Below are positions 1 through 5,881 of a DNA stretch of 7,068 bases, piece by piece (the stretch's first letter is position 1; the number at the start of each line of letters is the position of its first letter). The stretch comes from an uncultured Ruminococcus sp. (GTDB lineage: Bacteria > Bacillota > Clostridia > Oscillospirales > Ruminococcaceae), in assembly GCA_900554975.1 (NCBI GenBank), contig USJI01000047.1:1-7068 (forward strand). Direction: 5' to 3'. The position numbers were made by a program, and so were the translations under genes. Below the pieces are notes generated by a model, which worked only from the letters and a program-made list of their open reading frames with translations, did no database searches and was not told the DNA's origin.

Positions 1-115
1 TTGCCGCATATGTTCCGGCTTCAATAATTTTGTCAATTACTTCCTGAGGAATCATATCCGGTTTATATTTGCGGATACTTCTTCTTGTTTTCATTTTTTC
101 CAGTACATCACTCAT
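1..115 (-). CDS. Nitroreductase family protein, N-terminal fragment (runs off left edge)
   Basis: Reading the minus strand from the ATG at 115-113 gives 38 codons before the window ends, beginning MSDVLEKMKTRRSIRKYKPD and continuing through IIEAGTYAA. The RRSIRKYKPD stretch followed by a helix ending in EAGxYAA is the usual opening of FMN-dependent nitroreductase-family enzymes, where the RRS-R segment helps bind the FMN phosphate (family knowledge). Such proteins are normally about 170-220 residues, so most of the gene lies outside the window and the substrate cannot be predicted. The start is well supported: GGAGG (plus-strand cctcc at 126-130) lies 10 bases upstream. It follows the dockerin gene on the same strand but is separated from it by a strong terminator, so it probably has its own promoter. 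I could not identify one clearly; a TATACT lies at 152-147 without a good -35. Confidence 0.8.
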   Translation of the reverse strand, partial: MSDVLEKMKTRRSIRKYKPDMIPQEVIDKIIEAGTYAA

Positions 116-152
116 AAAACCGCAACCTCCAACATAACAGGATTCAAGTATA

Positions 153-182
153 AAAAAAGCAGGTTTTAATACCTGCTTTTTT
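153..182 (-). terminator. Intrinsic terminator after the dockerin gene
   Basis: GCAGGT at 159-164 pairs with ACCTGC at 171-176 around a 6-base loop. The stem is flanked by six or more A on one side and T on the other, so a 12-bp stem can form and a U-run follows the hairpin on either strand. It lies 20 bases beyond the stop codon of the minus-strand dockerin gene, which makes it that gene's terminator and insulates the downstream nitroreductase gene. Confidence 0.85.
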
Positions 183-201
183 ATACATATATAAATGCAA
201 A

Positions 202-1086
202 TTAGTTCTTTGTAGCGAGTGCTCTTGCCATAGCAGCAGCGTCACGAACTGTAACCTTGCCGTCCTTATTATAGTCAGCAGCAGGGTTTGTAGAAACGTC
301 GATTGTTTCGCCAGCAGCAAGATGTCTTGCAACCCAAGCAGCATCACGAACATCAAACTTACCGTCGTTGTTAGCGTCGCCAAGGATATATCCGCCGTTA
401 GCAACATACTTGATCTTCTTGCCGTTTGCATATGTTTCAGCATCGATACCAACGTTTCCGTGGAGTTCAAGACCGTCATATGTAACAGTTGCAATCCAGA
501 GACCAAACTTGTCAAGGTTATCCTGACTGAAGCCCATGTCACCGATGTTCTTAACGAGAGTCATAAGCTTGCCTTCAACTGTTGAAGCAGCTGAAATGTC
601 AACCTTGTTGAGGTGGTTGTTGAGCTTAACTGTAAGATCAGCAAGATCAGCATCTGTGTAGTTACCGTTCTTGTAACCAGCCTTGTCAGCAACATATTTA
701 ACGATGTCAGCTGTTGTAGATGCGCCCTTGAGTTCGTTGTCAAGGAATCCCATAAGGATAGATGATGTCATGAAAGCTGTGTTTCCGATGTTATCAAGCT
801 TGAGTGAATCAGGAACGTTGATAACTGCGAGATCTTCGCAAAGACCGAAAGCGTAGTCAGCAACACCGATTACGTCAACATCATTTTCGCCAACTGTTAC
901 AGTTGCAGGAATTGTAGCTGTTTCAGCTGTAAGATCTGTCCATTCTGTAATGATAACGCCGTTGTCCTTAACTTCATACTTGAAAGGTACAGTTGCATCA
1001 TCTGCACTTACAACGAAAGGCATAGCAGAAGCCAAAACTGAAAGTGCACCGGCAGCTGCCATTAATTTTGTCAGAGTTTTCTTCAT
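202..1086 (-). CDS. Secreted leucine-rich-repeat protein with C-terminal type I dockerin
   Basis: The product is 294 residues. Residues 1-28 form a signal peptide (MKKTLTK, a hydrophobic core, then cleavage after FVVSA). Residues ~34-110 resemble one or two BspA-type leucine-rich repeats (IGVADYAF, then LAVINVPDSL, then IGNTAF). Residues ~111-230 are a stretch I do not recognise; no catalytic motif is evident. Residues 236-294 are a dockerin with two calcium-binding loops, D237-x-N-x-D241-G-x-x-D245 and D271-x-N-x-D275-G-x-x-T279, each followed by VRDAA and a helix. In cellulosomal bacteria dockerins bind cohesins on scaffoldins, so the protein is probably exported and docked on a cell-surface or extracellular complex; no cohesin gene is in this window. 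The start is fixed by GGAGG (1098-1094), 7 bases upstream. Compared with recD2, the codons lean to AAC, AAG and ATC, typical of high expression, which agrees with the near-consensus promoter. It is monocistronic. Confidence 0.9.
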   Translation of the reverse strand: MKKTLTKLMAAAGALSVLASAMPFVVSADDATVPFKYEVKDNGVIITEWTDLTAETATIPATVTVGENDVDVIGVADYAFGLCEDLAVINVPDSLKLDNIGNTAFMTSSILMGFLDNELKGASTTADIVKYVADKAGYKNGNYTDADLADLTVKLNNHLNKVDISAASTVEGKLMTLVKNIGDMGFSQDNLDKFGLWIATVTYDGLELHGNVGIDAETYANGKKIKYVANGGYILGDANNDGKFDVRDAAWVARHLAAGETIDVSTNPAADYNKDGKVTVRDAAAMARALATKN

Positions 1087-1117
1087 AATTATTCCTCCAT
1101 TTTTAAAATATAATTAC

Positions 1118-1146
1118 ATAATACCACTAAAACCTCTATTTGTCAA
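1118..1146 (-). promoter_or_regulatory. Sigma-A promoter of the dockerin gene
   Basis: On the minus strand TTGACA (1146-1141) is followed after exactly 17 bases by TATTAT (1123-1118). The -35 is a perfect consensus and the -10 differs at one base. Predicted transcription start is near 1111, leaving a leader of about 25 bases that contains the GGAGG at 1098-1094. There is no room for a riboswitch in the leader. This looks like a strong constitutive promoter. Confidence 0.85.
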
Positions 1147-1212
1147 GAAGTTTTAAACATTTTCCCTTATTTGGCAATAAGTAGTATAAATATATATGCT
1201 ATTTATGTAAAA

Positions 1213-1231
1213 TTTGCTGTAATATTTACAG
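1213..1231 (-). terminator. Possible weak terminator overlapping the stop codon of the 56-residue gene
   Basis: CTGTAA (1217-1222) and TTACAG (1226-1231) form a perfect 6-bp stem with a 3-base loop. On the minus strand it is followed by GCAAATTTTAC, with only a short T run. The stem contains the TAA stop (1228-1226). It is A+T-rich and short, so termination would be inefficient at best. Confidence 0.35.
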
Positions 1232-1396
1232 TATTCTATATTCAAAATTTTCCCAAATAAGCTCGGTACCGATATCTATGCCGTCCGGAAGCAAAGCCAT
1301 TGCTATAAACATAGTGTCATTTGTATCCGTATCTGTCCGGAGAAGTGTTACATATTCTCCTTCAATTTTAAGTACTTTGTATTTATAAGGTCCCAT
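1226..1396 (-). CDS. Small hypothetical protein, 56 residues
   Basis: I do not recognise this gene with certainty. Starting at the ATG at 1396-1394 it encodes 56 residues, beginning MGPYKYKVLKIEGEYVTLLR and ending in ENFEYRIL. The pattern of alternating hydrophobic residues, an IEGEYVTL strand, an acidic/Thr-rich turn (TDTDTNDT), then ALLPDGIDIGTEL suggests a small beta-barrel. It loosely recalls small DUF3006-like proteins (KIEGxYAVL...LLPEGxxEGD), but that is a resemblance from memory. A longer reading from 1459 is possible, but the shorter start is preferred: GGGAGG (1408-1403) sits 6 bases ahead of it, and the extra 21 codons would run through the predicted promoter. There is no signal peptide or membrane segment, so the product is probably cytoplasmic. 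It is transcribed divergently from the gene at 1513. Confidence 0.65.
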   Translation of the reverse strand: MGPYKYKVLKIEGEYVTLLRTDTDTNDTMFIAMALLPDGIDIGTELIWENFEYRIL

Positions 1397-1415
1397 AAAT
1401 ATCCTCCCGATACAT

Positions 1416-1444
1416 ATGATAGCATACGTTTTAGCGAACGTCAA
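1416..1444 (-). promoter_or_regulatory. Promoter of the 56-residue gene
   Basis: On the minus strand TTGACG (1444-1439) is followed after 17 bases by TATCAT (1421-1416). Predicted transcription starts near 1409, just ahead of the GGGAGG at 1408-1403, giving a very short leader of about 13 bases. This position argues against the longer start at 1459. The spacer contains a short inverted repeat, ACGTT (1426-1430) and AACGT (1437-1441), that could be an operator but is too short to claim. Confidence 0.6.
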
Positions 1445-1452
1445 TATCCCAA

Positions 1453-1486
1453 TTAACATTTTCGTTGAATATGCATAAAATATAAT
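1453..1486 (+). promoter_or_regulatory. Probable promoter of the 114-residue gene
   Basis: TTAACA (1453-1458) is followed after 17 bases by TAAAAT (1476-1481). A consensus TATAAT follows directly at 1481-1486 but has no good -35 at the right distance. Either hexamer could be the -10. The site is back to back with the minus-strand promoter at 1416-1444, so the two small genes share a control region. Confidence 0.45.
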
Positions 1487-1500
1487 GCAAATGTTGAATC

Positions 1501-1508
1501 AGGAGGTG
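1501..1508 (+). promoter_or_regulatory. Strong ribosome binding site that fixes a TTG start
   Basis: AGGAGGTG is nearly a full match to the anti-Shine-Dalgarno sequence. Counting from the GGAGG core (1502-1506), it ends 6 bases before TTG at 1513. It decides for the TTG over the downstream ATG at 1582. Confidence 0.8.
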
Positions 1509-1512
1509 TATC

Positions 1513-1857
1513 TTGAATACTACTTTTATTGTCATTATTGCATTCTTTTCCATAGCGGTTATAATTATTGTGTCAGAGCTTATGACTGTTTCTTATCCTG
1601 AAGGTTCTGTGTGTGGCTTTACTGTGACAGAGATACTCAGGGGTCCGGAAAATATATCCGAGAGGCTTGATGATATTGTACATCGTGTTATGTGGACAGA
1701 TGACGAGCTGATATCAAGAGTTGTGATAGTCGGCATAGAACTTGACGAGGCTCAGAAGCTCATTTGCATGGAAATGTGCCGAAAGTATGAATACATTGTT
1801 TATACTGATTTCGATGAATTCCAGAAAAATATTCTTAATATTTATGAAATGGAGTAA
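1513..1857 (+). CDS. Hypothetical membrane-anchored protein, 114 residues, TTG start
   Basis: I do not recognise this gene. Residues ~3-23 form one strongly hydrophobic segment (FIVIIAFFSIAVIIIVSEL) without a clear cleavage site, so the protein is probably anchored with the remainder in the cytoplasm or outside. Residues 24-114 are acidic and mixed alpha/beta: ILRGPENISERLDDIVHRVM, then a VVIVG strand (70-74), a helix (LDEAQKLICMEMCRKY) and a second strand (YIVYTDFDEF). The strand-helix-strand order with an acidic end is reminiscent of a minimal Rossmann-like half-domain, but no nucleotide-binding or catalytic motif is visible. The TTG start at 1513 is chosen because AGGAGGTG (1501-1508) is correctly spaced just upstream. 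The next in-frame ATG (1582) would remove the membrane segment and has no such site. It lies 75 bases before recD2, which has its own promoter. Confidence 0.75.
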   Translation: MNTTFIVIIAFFSIAVIIIVSELMTVSYPEGSVCGFTVTEILRGPENISERLDDIVHRVMWTDDELISRVVIVGIELDEAQKLICMEMCRKYEYIVYTDFDEFQKNILNIYEME

Positions 1858-1863
1858 AAATAA

Positions 1864-1892
1864 TTGATTTTTCTGATGAAAAATAGTATAAT
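1864..1892 (+). promoter_or_regulatory. Promoter of the recD2-comF-mreB operon, with a duplicated -10
   Basis: TTGATT (1864-1869) is followed after 17 bases by a perfect TATAAT (1887-1892). The -10 region AATAGTATAAT is repeated in tandem, so a second TATAAT lies at 1900-1905, 13 bases on; it lacks a good -35 of its own. Transcription from the first -10 would start near 1899, inside the second copy, and give a leader of about 34 bases to the recD2 start. Confidence 0.7.
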
Positions 1893-1932
1893 AAAATAGT
1901 ATAATGCTTGATATTAAAAGAAGGGACACCGG

Positions 1933-4143
1933 ATGGAACAGGAAACGCTCAAAATTGAAGGTACAGTTGAAAATATTATATATCGGAATGAGAATAACGG
2001 TTACACAGTTCTGGACGTTGATGCCGGCGGTGAACTTATAACAGCTGTCGGGGAACTTGGTGATATTGAAGCTGGAGAAGTTCTCCTCATGGAAGGCAAT
2101 TATGTTACTCATGCTAAGTTCGGCGTTCAGTTCGCTGTTGAATACTGTGAGCGTAAACTGCCGAGCACATCAGTAAATATATGCAAATACCTGTCATCCG
2201 GTGCTGTAAAGGGGATTGGTCCTGCACTTGCCAGACGTATAGTTGATGTGTTTGGTGAAAAAACACTTGAAATAATGGAAAAAGAGCCTTCAAGACTTAT
2301 GGAAATAAAAGGTATTTCGCCTAAAAAGTGTGAGAGCATAACAAACGAGGTTCAGAAAATATTCAATCTTCGTCATCTGATGATATACCTGTCAAAATAC
2401 GGTCTGAAAGCAAGTGTTGCCATGAGGGCATATCAGCAATGGGGGCATCAGGCAATAGAGATTATAAAGAACAATCCGTATAGTCTCTGCACTCCTTACA
2501 TAGGTCTTTCATTTAAGAAAGCGGAAGAAGTAGCCGGTGAAATGGAGGAAGCTGTTGACCCGCACAAGCGTATTGAAGCAGGATTTGTTTATCTTTTAAA
2601 TGAAAATGCGAATGCCGGTCATTCATGCATACCGATTGACGCATTTGAAAAACTTGCCTGTCGATATCTGAAAATTTCGCAGTCGGATTTTTATGATGTC
2701 TATAATTATATGACAGAAGAACAGAAAATTTTTGAATACATAAAAAATGACAGAGGTTTTGTTTATCTTGATGATTATTACTATGCAGAAAGCTATATAG
2801 CCGGACGTATAGGCGTTATGCAGGCGTTTTCCAGTCCGGAAGACTTTGACTATGAAAAACTGATTGATATTGAAGAGGAGCAAAATGGAATTCATTATGA
2901 AACTCTGCAAAGAAAGGCTATCACAACGGCTCTTTCGAGAGGAATAATGATTCTGACAGGTGGACCGGGAACAGGTAAAACCACAACTCTCAATGCGATA
3001 ATTTCATTGTATGAGAAAAAGGGTGAGTCTGTTATGCTGGCAGCACCTACGGGACGTGCAGCAAAGCGTATGTCGGATCTGACGGGAAGAGATGCCAAAA
3101 CCATACACCGTCTTCTGGAGGTTGAATTTGATGCCGGAGGAAAGCTTAAATTCAAGCATAATGAAAATGATCCTCTCGAATGTGATGTAGTGGTCATTGA
3201 TGAAATGTCAATGGTTGATGTTCTTTTGTTTGAAAGTTTTTTAAGGGCACTCAGGCTTAACTGTCGTCTTGTTATGGTTGGTGACGGAGATCAGCTGCCG
3301 TCAGTCGGTGCCGGAAATCTTCTTAAAAGCCTTATTGACAGCAAGTGTATTCCGGTTATTGAGCTTAAAGAAATATTCCGTCAGGCGGAACGAAGCTGTA
3401 TTGTAACAAATGCACATAAGATAGTAAGCGGACAGATGCCTGACCTTACACAAAAAAACAATGATTTCTTTTTCTTTAAGCGTTCCCAGCCGGATATGGC
3501 AATAAACCTGCTTGTGGATCTTGTAAAAACACGTCTGCCAAAAGCCTACGGTTATTCTCCGACAGATGATATACAGGTCATATCTCCTTCAAGAAAGGGG
3601 ACAACAGGCGTTATTGAGCTTAATAAGGCACTTCAGGAACAGCTTAATCCAAAGAACAAACTGAAACAGGAAGTAAAGTCTGCCGTTTATACATTCCGTG
3701 AAGGTGACAAGATAATGCAGACTAAAAATAATTATGACATTGTCTGGTCAAAAGATGGTGAACAGGGAGCAGGAATATACAACGGCGATATCGGAAAGAT
3801 ACTGAGTATCAGCAAACAGCGTATGGAAGTTGTGATTTCATTTGACGGCAGGACAGCTGTGTACACTTTTGATATGATAAATCAGCTGGAACTTGCATAT
3901 GCCGTTACTGTTCATAAAAGTCAGGGCAGTGAATTTGAAGCCGTTATCATGCCGATACTCGGAGGATTTGAAAAGCTTTATTACAGAAATCTTCTGTATA
4001 CGGCTGTTACACGAGCAAAAAAGCTTCTGATAATTATAGGCTCTGAAGAAGTCATTGCACGAATGGTTGCAAACAACAAGCGTACAAACAGATATACCTG
4101 TCTTACAGCAATGCTCAGAGATGAGATGAAGCAGCATGAATAA
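1933..4143 (+). CDS. recD2: RecD2 (YrrC-type) SF1B DNA helicase
   Basis: A 736-residue cytoplasmic ATP-dependent 5'-3' DNA helicase of the RecD2 family. These proteins work without RecB and RecC and act in DNA repair and replication-fork maintenance (family knowledge). Order of parts: an N-terminal OB-like domain specific to RecD2 (1-75); helix-hairpin-helix elements (VKGIGPALARRI 92-103, IKGISPKKCESI 125-136); linker; then the helicase core. Core motifs are Walker A GGPGTGKTT (343-351), motif Ia APTGRAAKR (371-379), Walker B VVVIDEMSM (419-427), motif III GDGDQLPSVGAG (450-461), motif IV IFRQAERS (481-488), motif V TVHKSQGSEF (659-668) and motif VI YTAVTRAKK (689-697). All key residues are present and the length is typical, so it should be active. 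It starts at ATG 1933 after a modest AGAAGGGA site (1919-1926). It heads an operon; the end overlaps comF. Confidence 0.95.
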   Translation: MEQETLKIEGTVENIIYRNENNGYTVLDVDAGGELITAVGELGDIEAGEVLLMEGNYVTHAKFGVQFAVEYCERKLPSTSVNICKYLSSGAVKGIGPALARRIVDVFGEKTLEIMEKEPSRLMEIKGISPKKCESITNEVQKIFNLRHLMIYLSKYGLKASVAMRAYQQWGHQAIEIIKNNPYSLCTPYIGLSFKKAEEVAGEMEEAVDPHKRIEAGFVYLLNENANAGHSCIPIDAFEKLACRYLKISQSDFYDVYNYMTEEQKIFEYIKNDRGFVYLDDYYYAESYIAGRIGVMQAFSSPEDFDYEKLIDIEEEQNGIHYETLQRKAITTALSRGIMILTGGPGTGKTTTLNAIISLYEKKGESVMLAAPTGRAAKRMSDLTGRDAKTIHRLLEVEFDAGGKLKFKHNENDPLECDVVVIDEMSMVDVLLFESFLRALRLNCRLVMVGDGDQLPSVGAGNLLKSLIDSKCIPVIELKEIFRQAERSCIVTNAHKIVSGQMPDLTQKNNDFFFFKRSQPDMAINLLVDLVKTRLPKAYGYSPTDDIQVISPSRKGTTGVIELNKALQEQLNPKNKLKQEVKSAVYTFREGDKIMQTKNNYDIVWSKDGEQGAGIYNGDIGKILSISKQRMEVVISFDGRTAVYTFDMINQLELAYAVTVHKSQGSEFEAVIMPILGGFEKLYYRNLLYTAVTRAKKLLIIIGSEEVIARMVANNKRTNRYTCLTAMLRDEMKQHE

Positions 4144-4825
4144 ATTCAAAGCGTTTATTCTTGACCTGTTTTTCCCGAACAGATGTCCGGTTTGCAGGGA
4201 ATTTATTGAATATGATAAATTCATTTGTGAAAAATGCGGTGAAAAACTGAAACTCTGCAAAGCGGATGATATTTGTCCGGAGTGCGGAAAGCAGGAATGC
4301 ATATGCAGTGAGAATAGGCATTATGATAAAGCCGTTGCAGCATTTGTATATGAAGATGCTGCACGTCTTGGCATACTTTCTCTGAAGGACGGTCATAAGG
4401 AATTCGGTTATTACCTTGGAAATATTCTTGCTGATATGATAGAGAAAAATAAGGATATATCTGAAGCAGATATGATAATTCCCGTACCGATGTCCGCAGA
4501 AAGACTGAGGGAAAGAGGATATAATCAGGCAGAAATAATTGCAGAAATAATTTCTGACAGACTTGGAATTGAAATAAATAATAAAATTTTATATAAAAAA
4601 GCTTCTGAGGTACAGCATAGTCTGAACAGAGAGCAGAGAATGAAAAACGTTTCGGCTTTTGGTATAAACCAAACTGAGCTTTCGGGAAAGAAAATCATTT
4701 TATGCGATGATGTTCTTACAACGGGAAGTACTTTAAACAGATGTGCAGAGCTTTTGAAAAATGCCGGTGCAGCAGATGTTTATGCAGCGGCAGGAGCAAC
4801 AACGAAATTGAAAAAGGAAGGGTAA
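4136..4825 (+). CDS. comF: ComF family protein (zinc-ribbon phosphoribosyltransferase-like)
   Basis: A 229-residue protein of the ComF/GntX/ComFC family. In competent bacteria ComFC helps bring transforming single-stranded DNA into the cytoplasm; in many others the role is unknown (family knowledge). The N-terminus has the expected zinc-ribbon cysteines: C17-x2-C20, C31-x2-C34, C47-x2-C50 and C55-x-C57. The phosphoribosyltransferase-like fold follows, with IPVPMSAERLRERGYNQA (115-132) and the PRPP-binding loop ILCDDVLTTGST (188-199). Both are intact and the length is usual. The start ATG lies inside the last codons of recD2 (8-base overlap, ATGAATAA), so its translation is probably coupled to that of the helicase. 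The operon partnership with a DNA helicase fits a job in DNA handling, but no other competence gene is in the window. Confidence 0.92.
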   Translation: MNKFKAFILDLFFPNRCPVCREFIEYDKFICEKCGEKLKLCKADDICPECGKQECICSENRHYDKAVAAFVYEDAARLGILSLKDGHKEFGYYLGNILADMIEKNKDISEADMIIPVPMSAERLRERGYNQAEIIAEIISDRLGIEINNKILYKKASEVQHSLNREQRMKNVSAFGINQTELSGKKIILCDDVLTTGSTLNRCAELLKNAGAADVYAAAGATTKLKKEG

Positions 4826-4831
4826 ATATAT

Positions 4832-5848
4832 ATGTCACAGGATATCGGAATTGATTTAGGAACAGCAAATATAGTAATGGCGGTAAGCGGTAAGGGAGTA
4901 GTTTTGAACGAACCTTCTGTAATTGCCGTTAATAAGCGTACAAACAAGATTTTAGCGGTCGGCAAGAAAGCTTATCGTATGGTAGGCAAATCGCCGGACT
5001 ACATATCAGTTATCAGACCGCTTTCGTGCGGAGTTATTTCAGATGATGAAATGACACAGTGTCTTATCCGTGAATTTGTAAGAAAGGCGAGCGGATACAG
5101 GCTTATTAAACCGAGAATTGTCATATGTGTTCCGTCATTTATTACGGACGTTGAAAGCAGAGCCGTAGTAGAAGCCGCAATGAATGCAGGGTCAAGGAAA
5201 GTATATCTGATACAGGAACCTATTGCGGCTATGCTCGGTGCAGGAATAAATATGTCAAAGGCGAGGGGACACCTTGTTGTTGACATCGGCGGAGGCACTA
5301 CTGATGTTGCAGTTGTTTCCATGAATGGTGTGGTTACTTCACGTTCTATAAAGGTTGCCGGAAACATGATAGATCAGGCAATTATACGATATGTGCAGAA
5401 ACGCCATAAACTGCTTATCGGCGACAGAACCGCAGAAGCTATCAAGAAGGAACTTACAAATCTGTACGACCCTAATGATGATGTCAGAATGAATATAGGC
5501 GGACGAAAACTTTTAAAGGGACTTCCGGAAATGATAAACATCAGCGAACTTGAAGTCTTTGATGCCATTGAGGACGAAGTTTTCGAGATTGTAGATACTA
5601 TACGCAGTCTGCTTGAAGATACACCTCCGGAACTTGTTGGTGATATTTATGAAAACGGAATTCTTCTTACAGGCGGCGGAGCACTTCTCGGAGGAATAGA
5701 CAAACTTATCAACCGCACACTTGGTATTAAATGCAATATAGCAAATGACCCTATGGGTTGTGTGGCGAGGGGTACAGTTCAGGCATTCAAGCGTCTTGAC
5801 AGTCTGCTTGACGGATTTGAAAATGTTGCTCTTTACCAGTATAAATAA
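4832..5848 (+). CDS. mreB: MreB/Mbl-family rod-shape actin homologue
   Basis: A 338-residue bacterial actin. MreB forms membrane-associated filaments that guide side-wall peptidoglycan synthesis (family knowledge). Nucleotide-binding motifs are in place: phosphate-1 GIDLGTANIVM (6-16), VCVPSFI-like ICVPSFITDVESRAVVEA (98-115), QEPIAAMLGAG (128-138), phosphate-2 DIGGGTTDVAVVS (151-163) and adenosine motif LTGGGALLGGI (279-289). Length is normal. Some stretches are less conserved than in model MreB (for example IRPLSCGVISDDEMTQ at 61-76), so it could equally be an Mbl paralogue; the window has no mreC, mreD or pbp2 to decide. The start lies 6 bases after comF stops, with AAGGAAGGG (4814-4822) inside the end of comF, so it is the third gene of the operon. 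A palindromic terminator follows the stop immediately. Confidence 0.93.
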   Translation: MSQDIGIDLGTANIVMAVSGKGVVLNEPSVIAVNKRTNKILAVGKKAYRMVGKSPDYISVIRPLSCGVISDDEMTQCLIREFVRKASGYRLIKPRIVICVPSFITDVESRAVVEAAMNAGSRKVYLIQEPIAAMLGAGINMSKARGHLVVDIGGGTTDVAVVSMNGVVTSRSIKVAGNMIDQAIIRYVQKRHKLLIGDRTAEAIKKELTNLYDPNDDVRMNIGGRKLLKGLPEMINISELEVFDAIEDEVFEIVDTIRSLLEDTPPELVGDIYENGILLTGGGALLGGIDKLINRTLGIKCNIANDPMGCVARGTVQAFKRLDSLLDGFENVALYQYK

Positions 5849-5851
5849 GAG

Positions 5852-5878
5852 AAAGCCATCTCATATGAGATGGCTTTT
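5852..5878. terminator. Bidirectional terminator between mreB and the convergent ABC ATPase gene
   Basis: A perfect 26-base palindrome (5852-5877), AAAGCCATCTCAT followed by its exact reverse complement. The outer AAA/TTT edges give a short U-run on both strands. It begins 4 bases after the mreB stop and ends 5 bases before the stop codon of the minus-strand ATPase gene. Because it suits both convergent genes, it suggests that the 3' half of the ATPase gene is native to this locus. Confidence 0.85.
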
Positions 5879-5881
5879 AAT

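Noticed and set aside
144..743. Open frames at 144-542 and 561-743 (minus) and 322-585 (plus) inside the dockerin gene
   Set aside because: They lie in other frames of a gene with clear domains, have low-complexity Thr/Leu-rich or otherwise unremarkable translations, and lack ribosome binding sites.
1426..1441. Inverted repeat ACGTT/AACGT in the spacer of the minus-strand small-gene promoter, as an operator
   Set aside because: Five-base arms with a six-base gap occur easily by chance, and no regulator is encoded nearby.
1397..1459. Longer start (1459) for the small minus-strand gene
   Set aside because: The extra 21 codons cross a good promoter (1416-1444), and the ATG at 1396 has a well-placed GGGAGG. 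The hydrophobic-looking extension is probably untranslated DNA.
1714..2112. 132-codon minus-strand open frame across the end of the 114-residue gene and the recD2 promoter
   Set aside because: It is antisense to two supported genes, its Phe/Ile/Asn-rich translation is typical of reversed A+T-rich coding DNA, and it has no binding site.
3838..4396. Minus-strand open frames of 154 and 93 codons antisense to recD2 and comF
   Set aside because: They mirror the codon pattern of the sense genes and show no motif, start signal or promoter.
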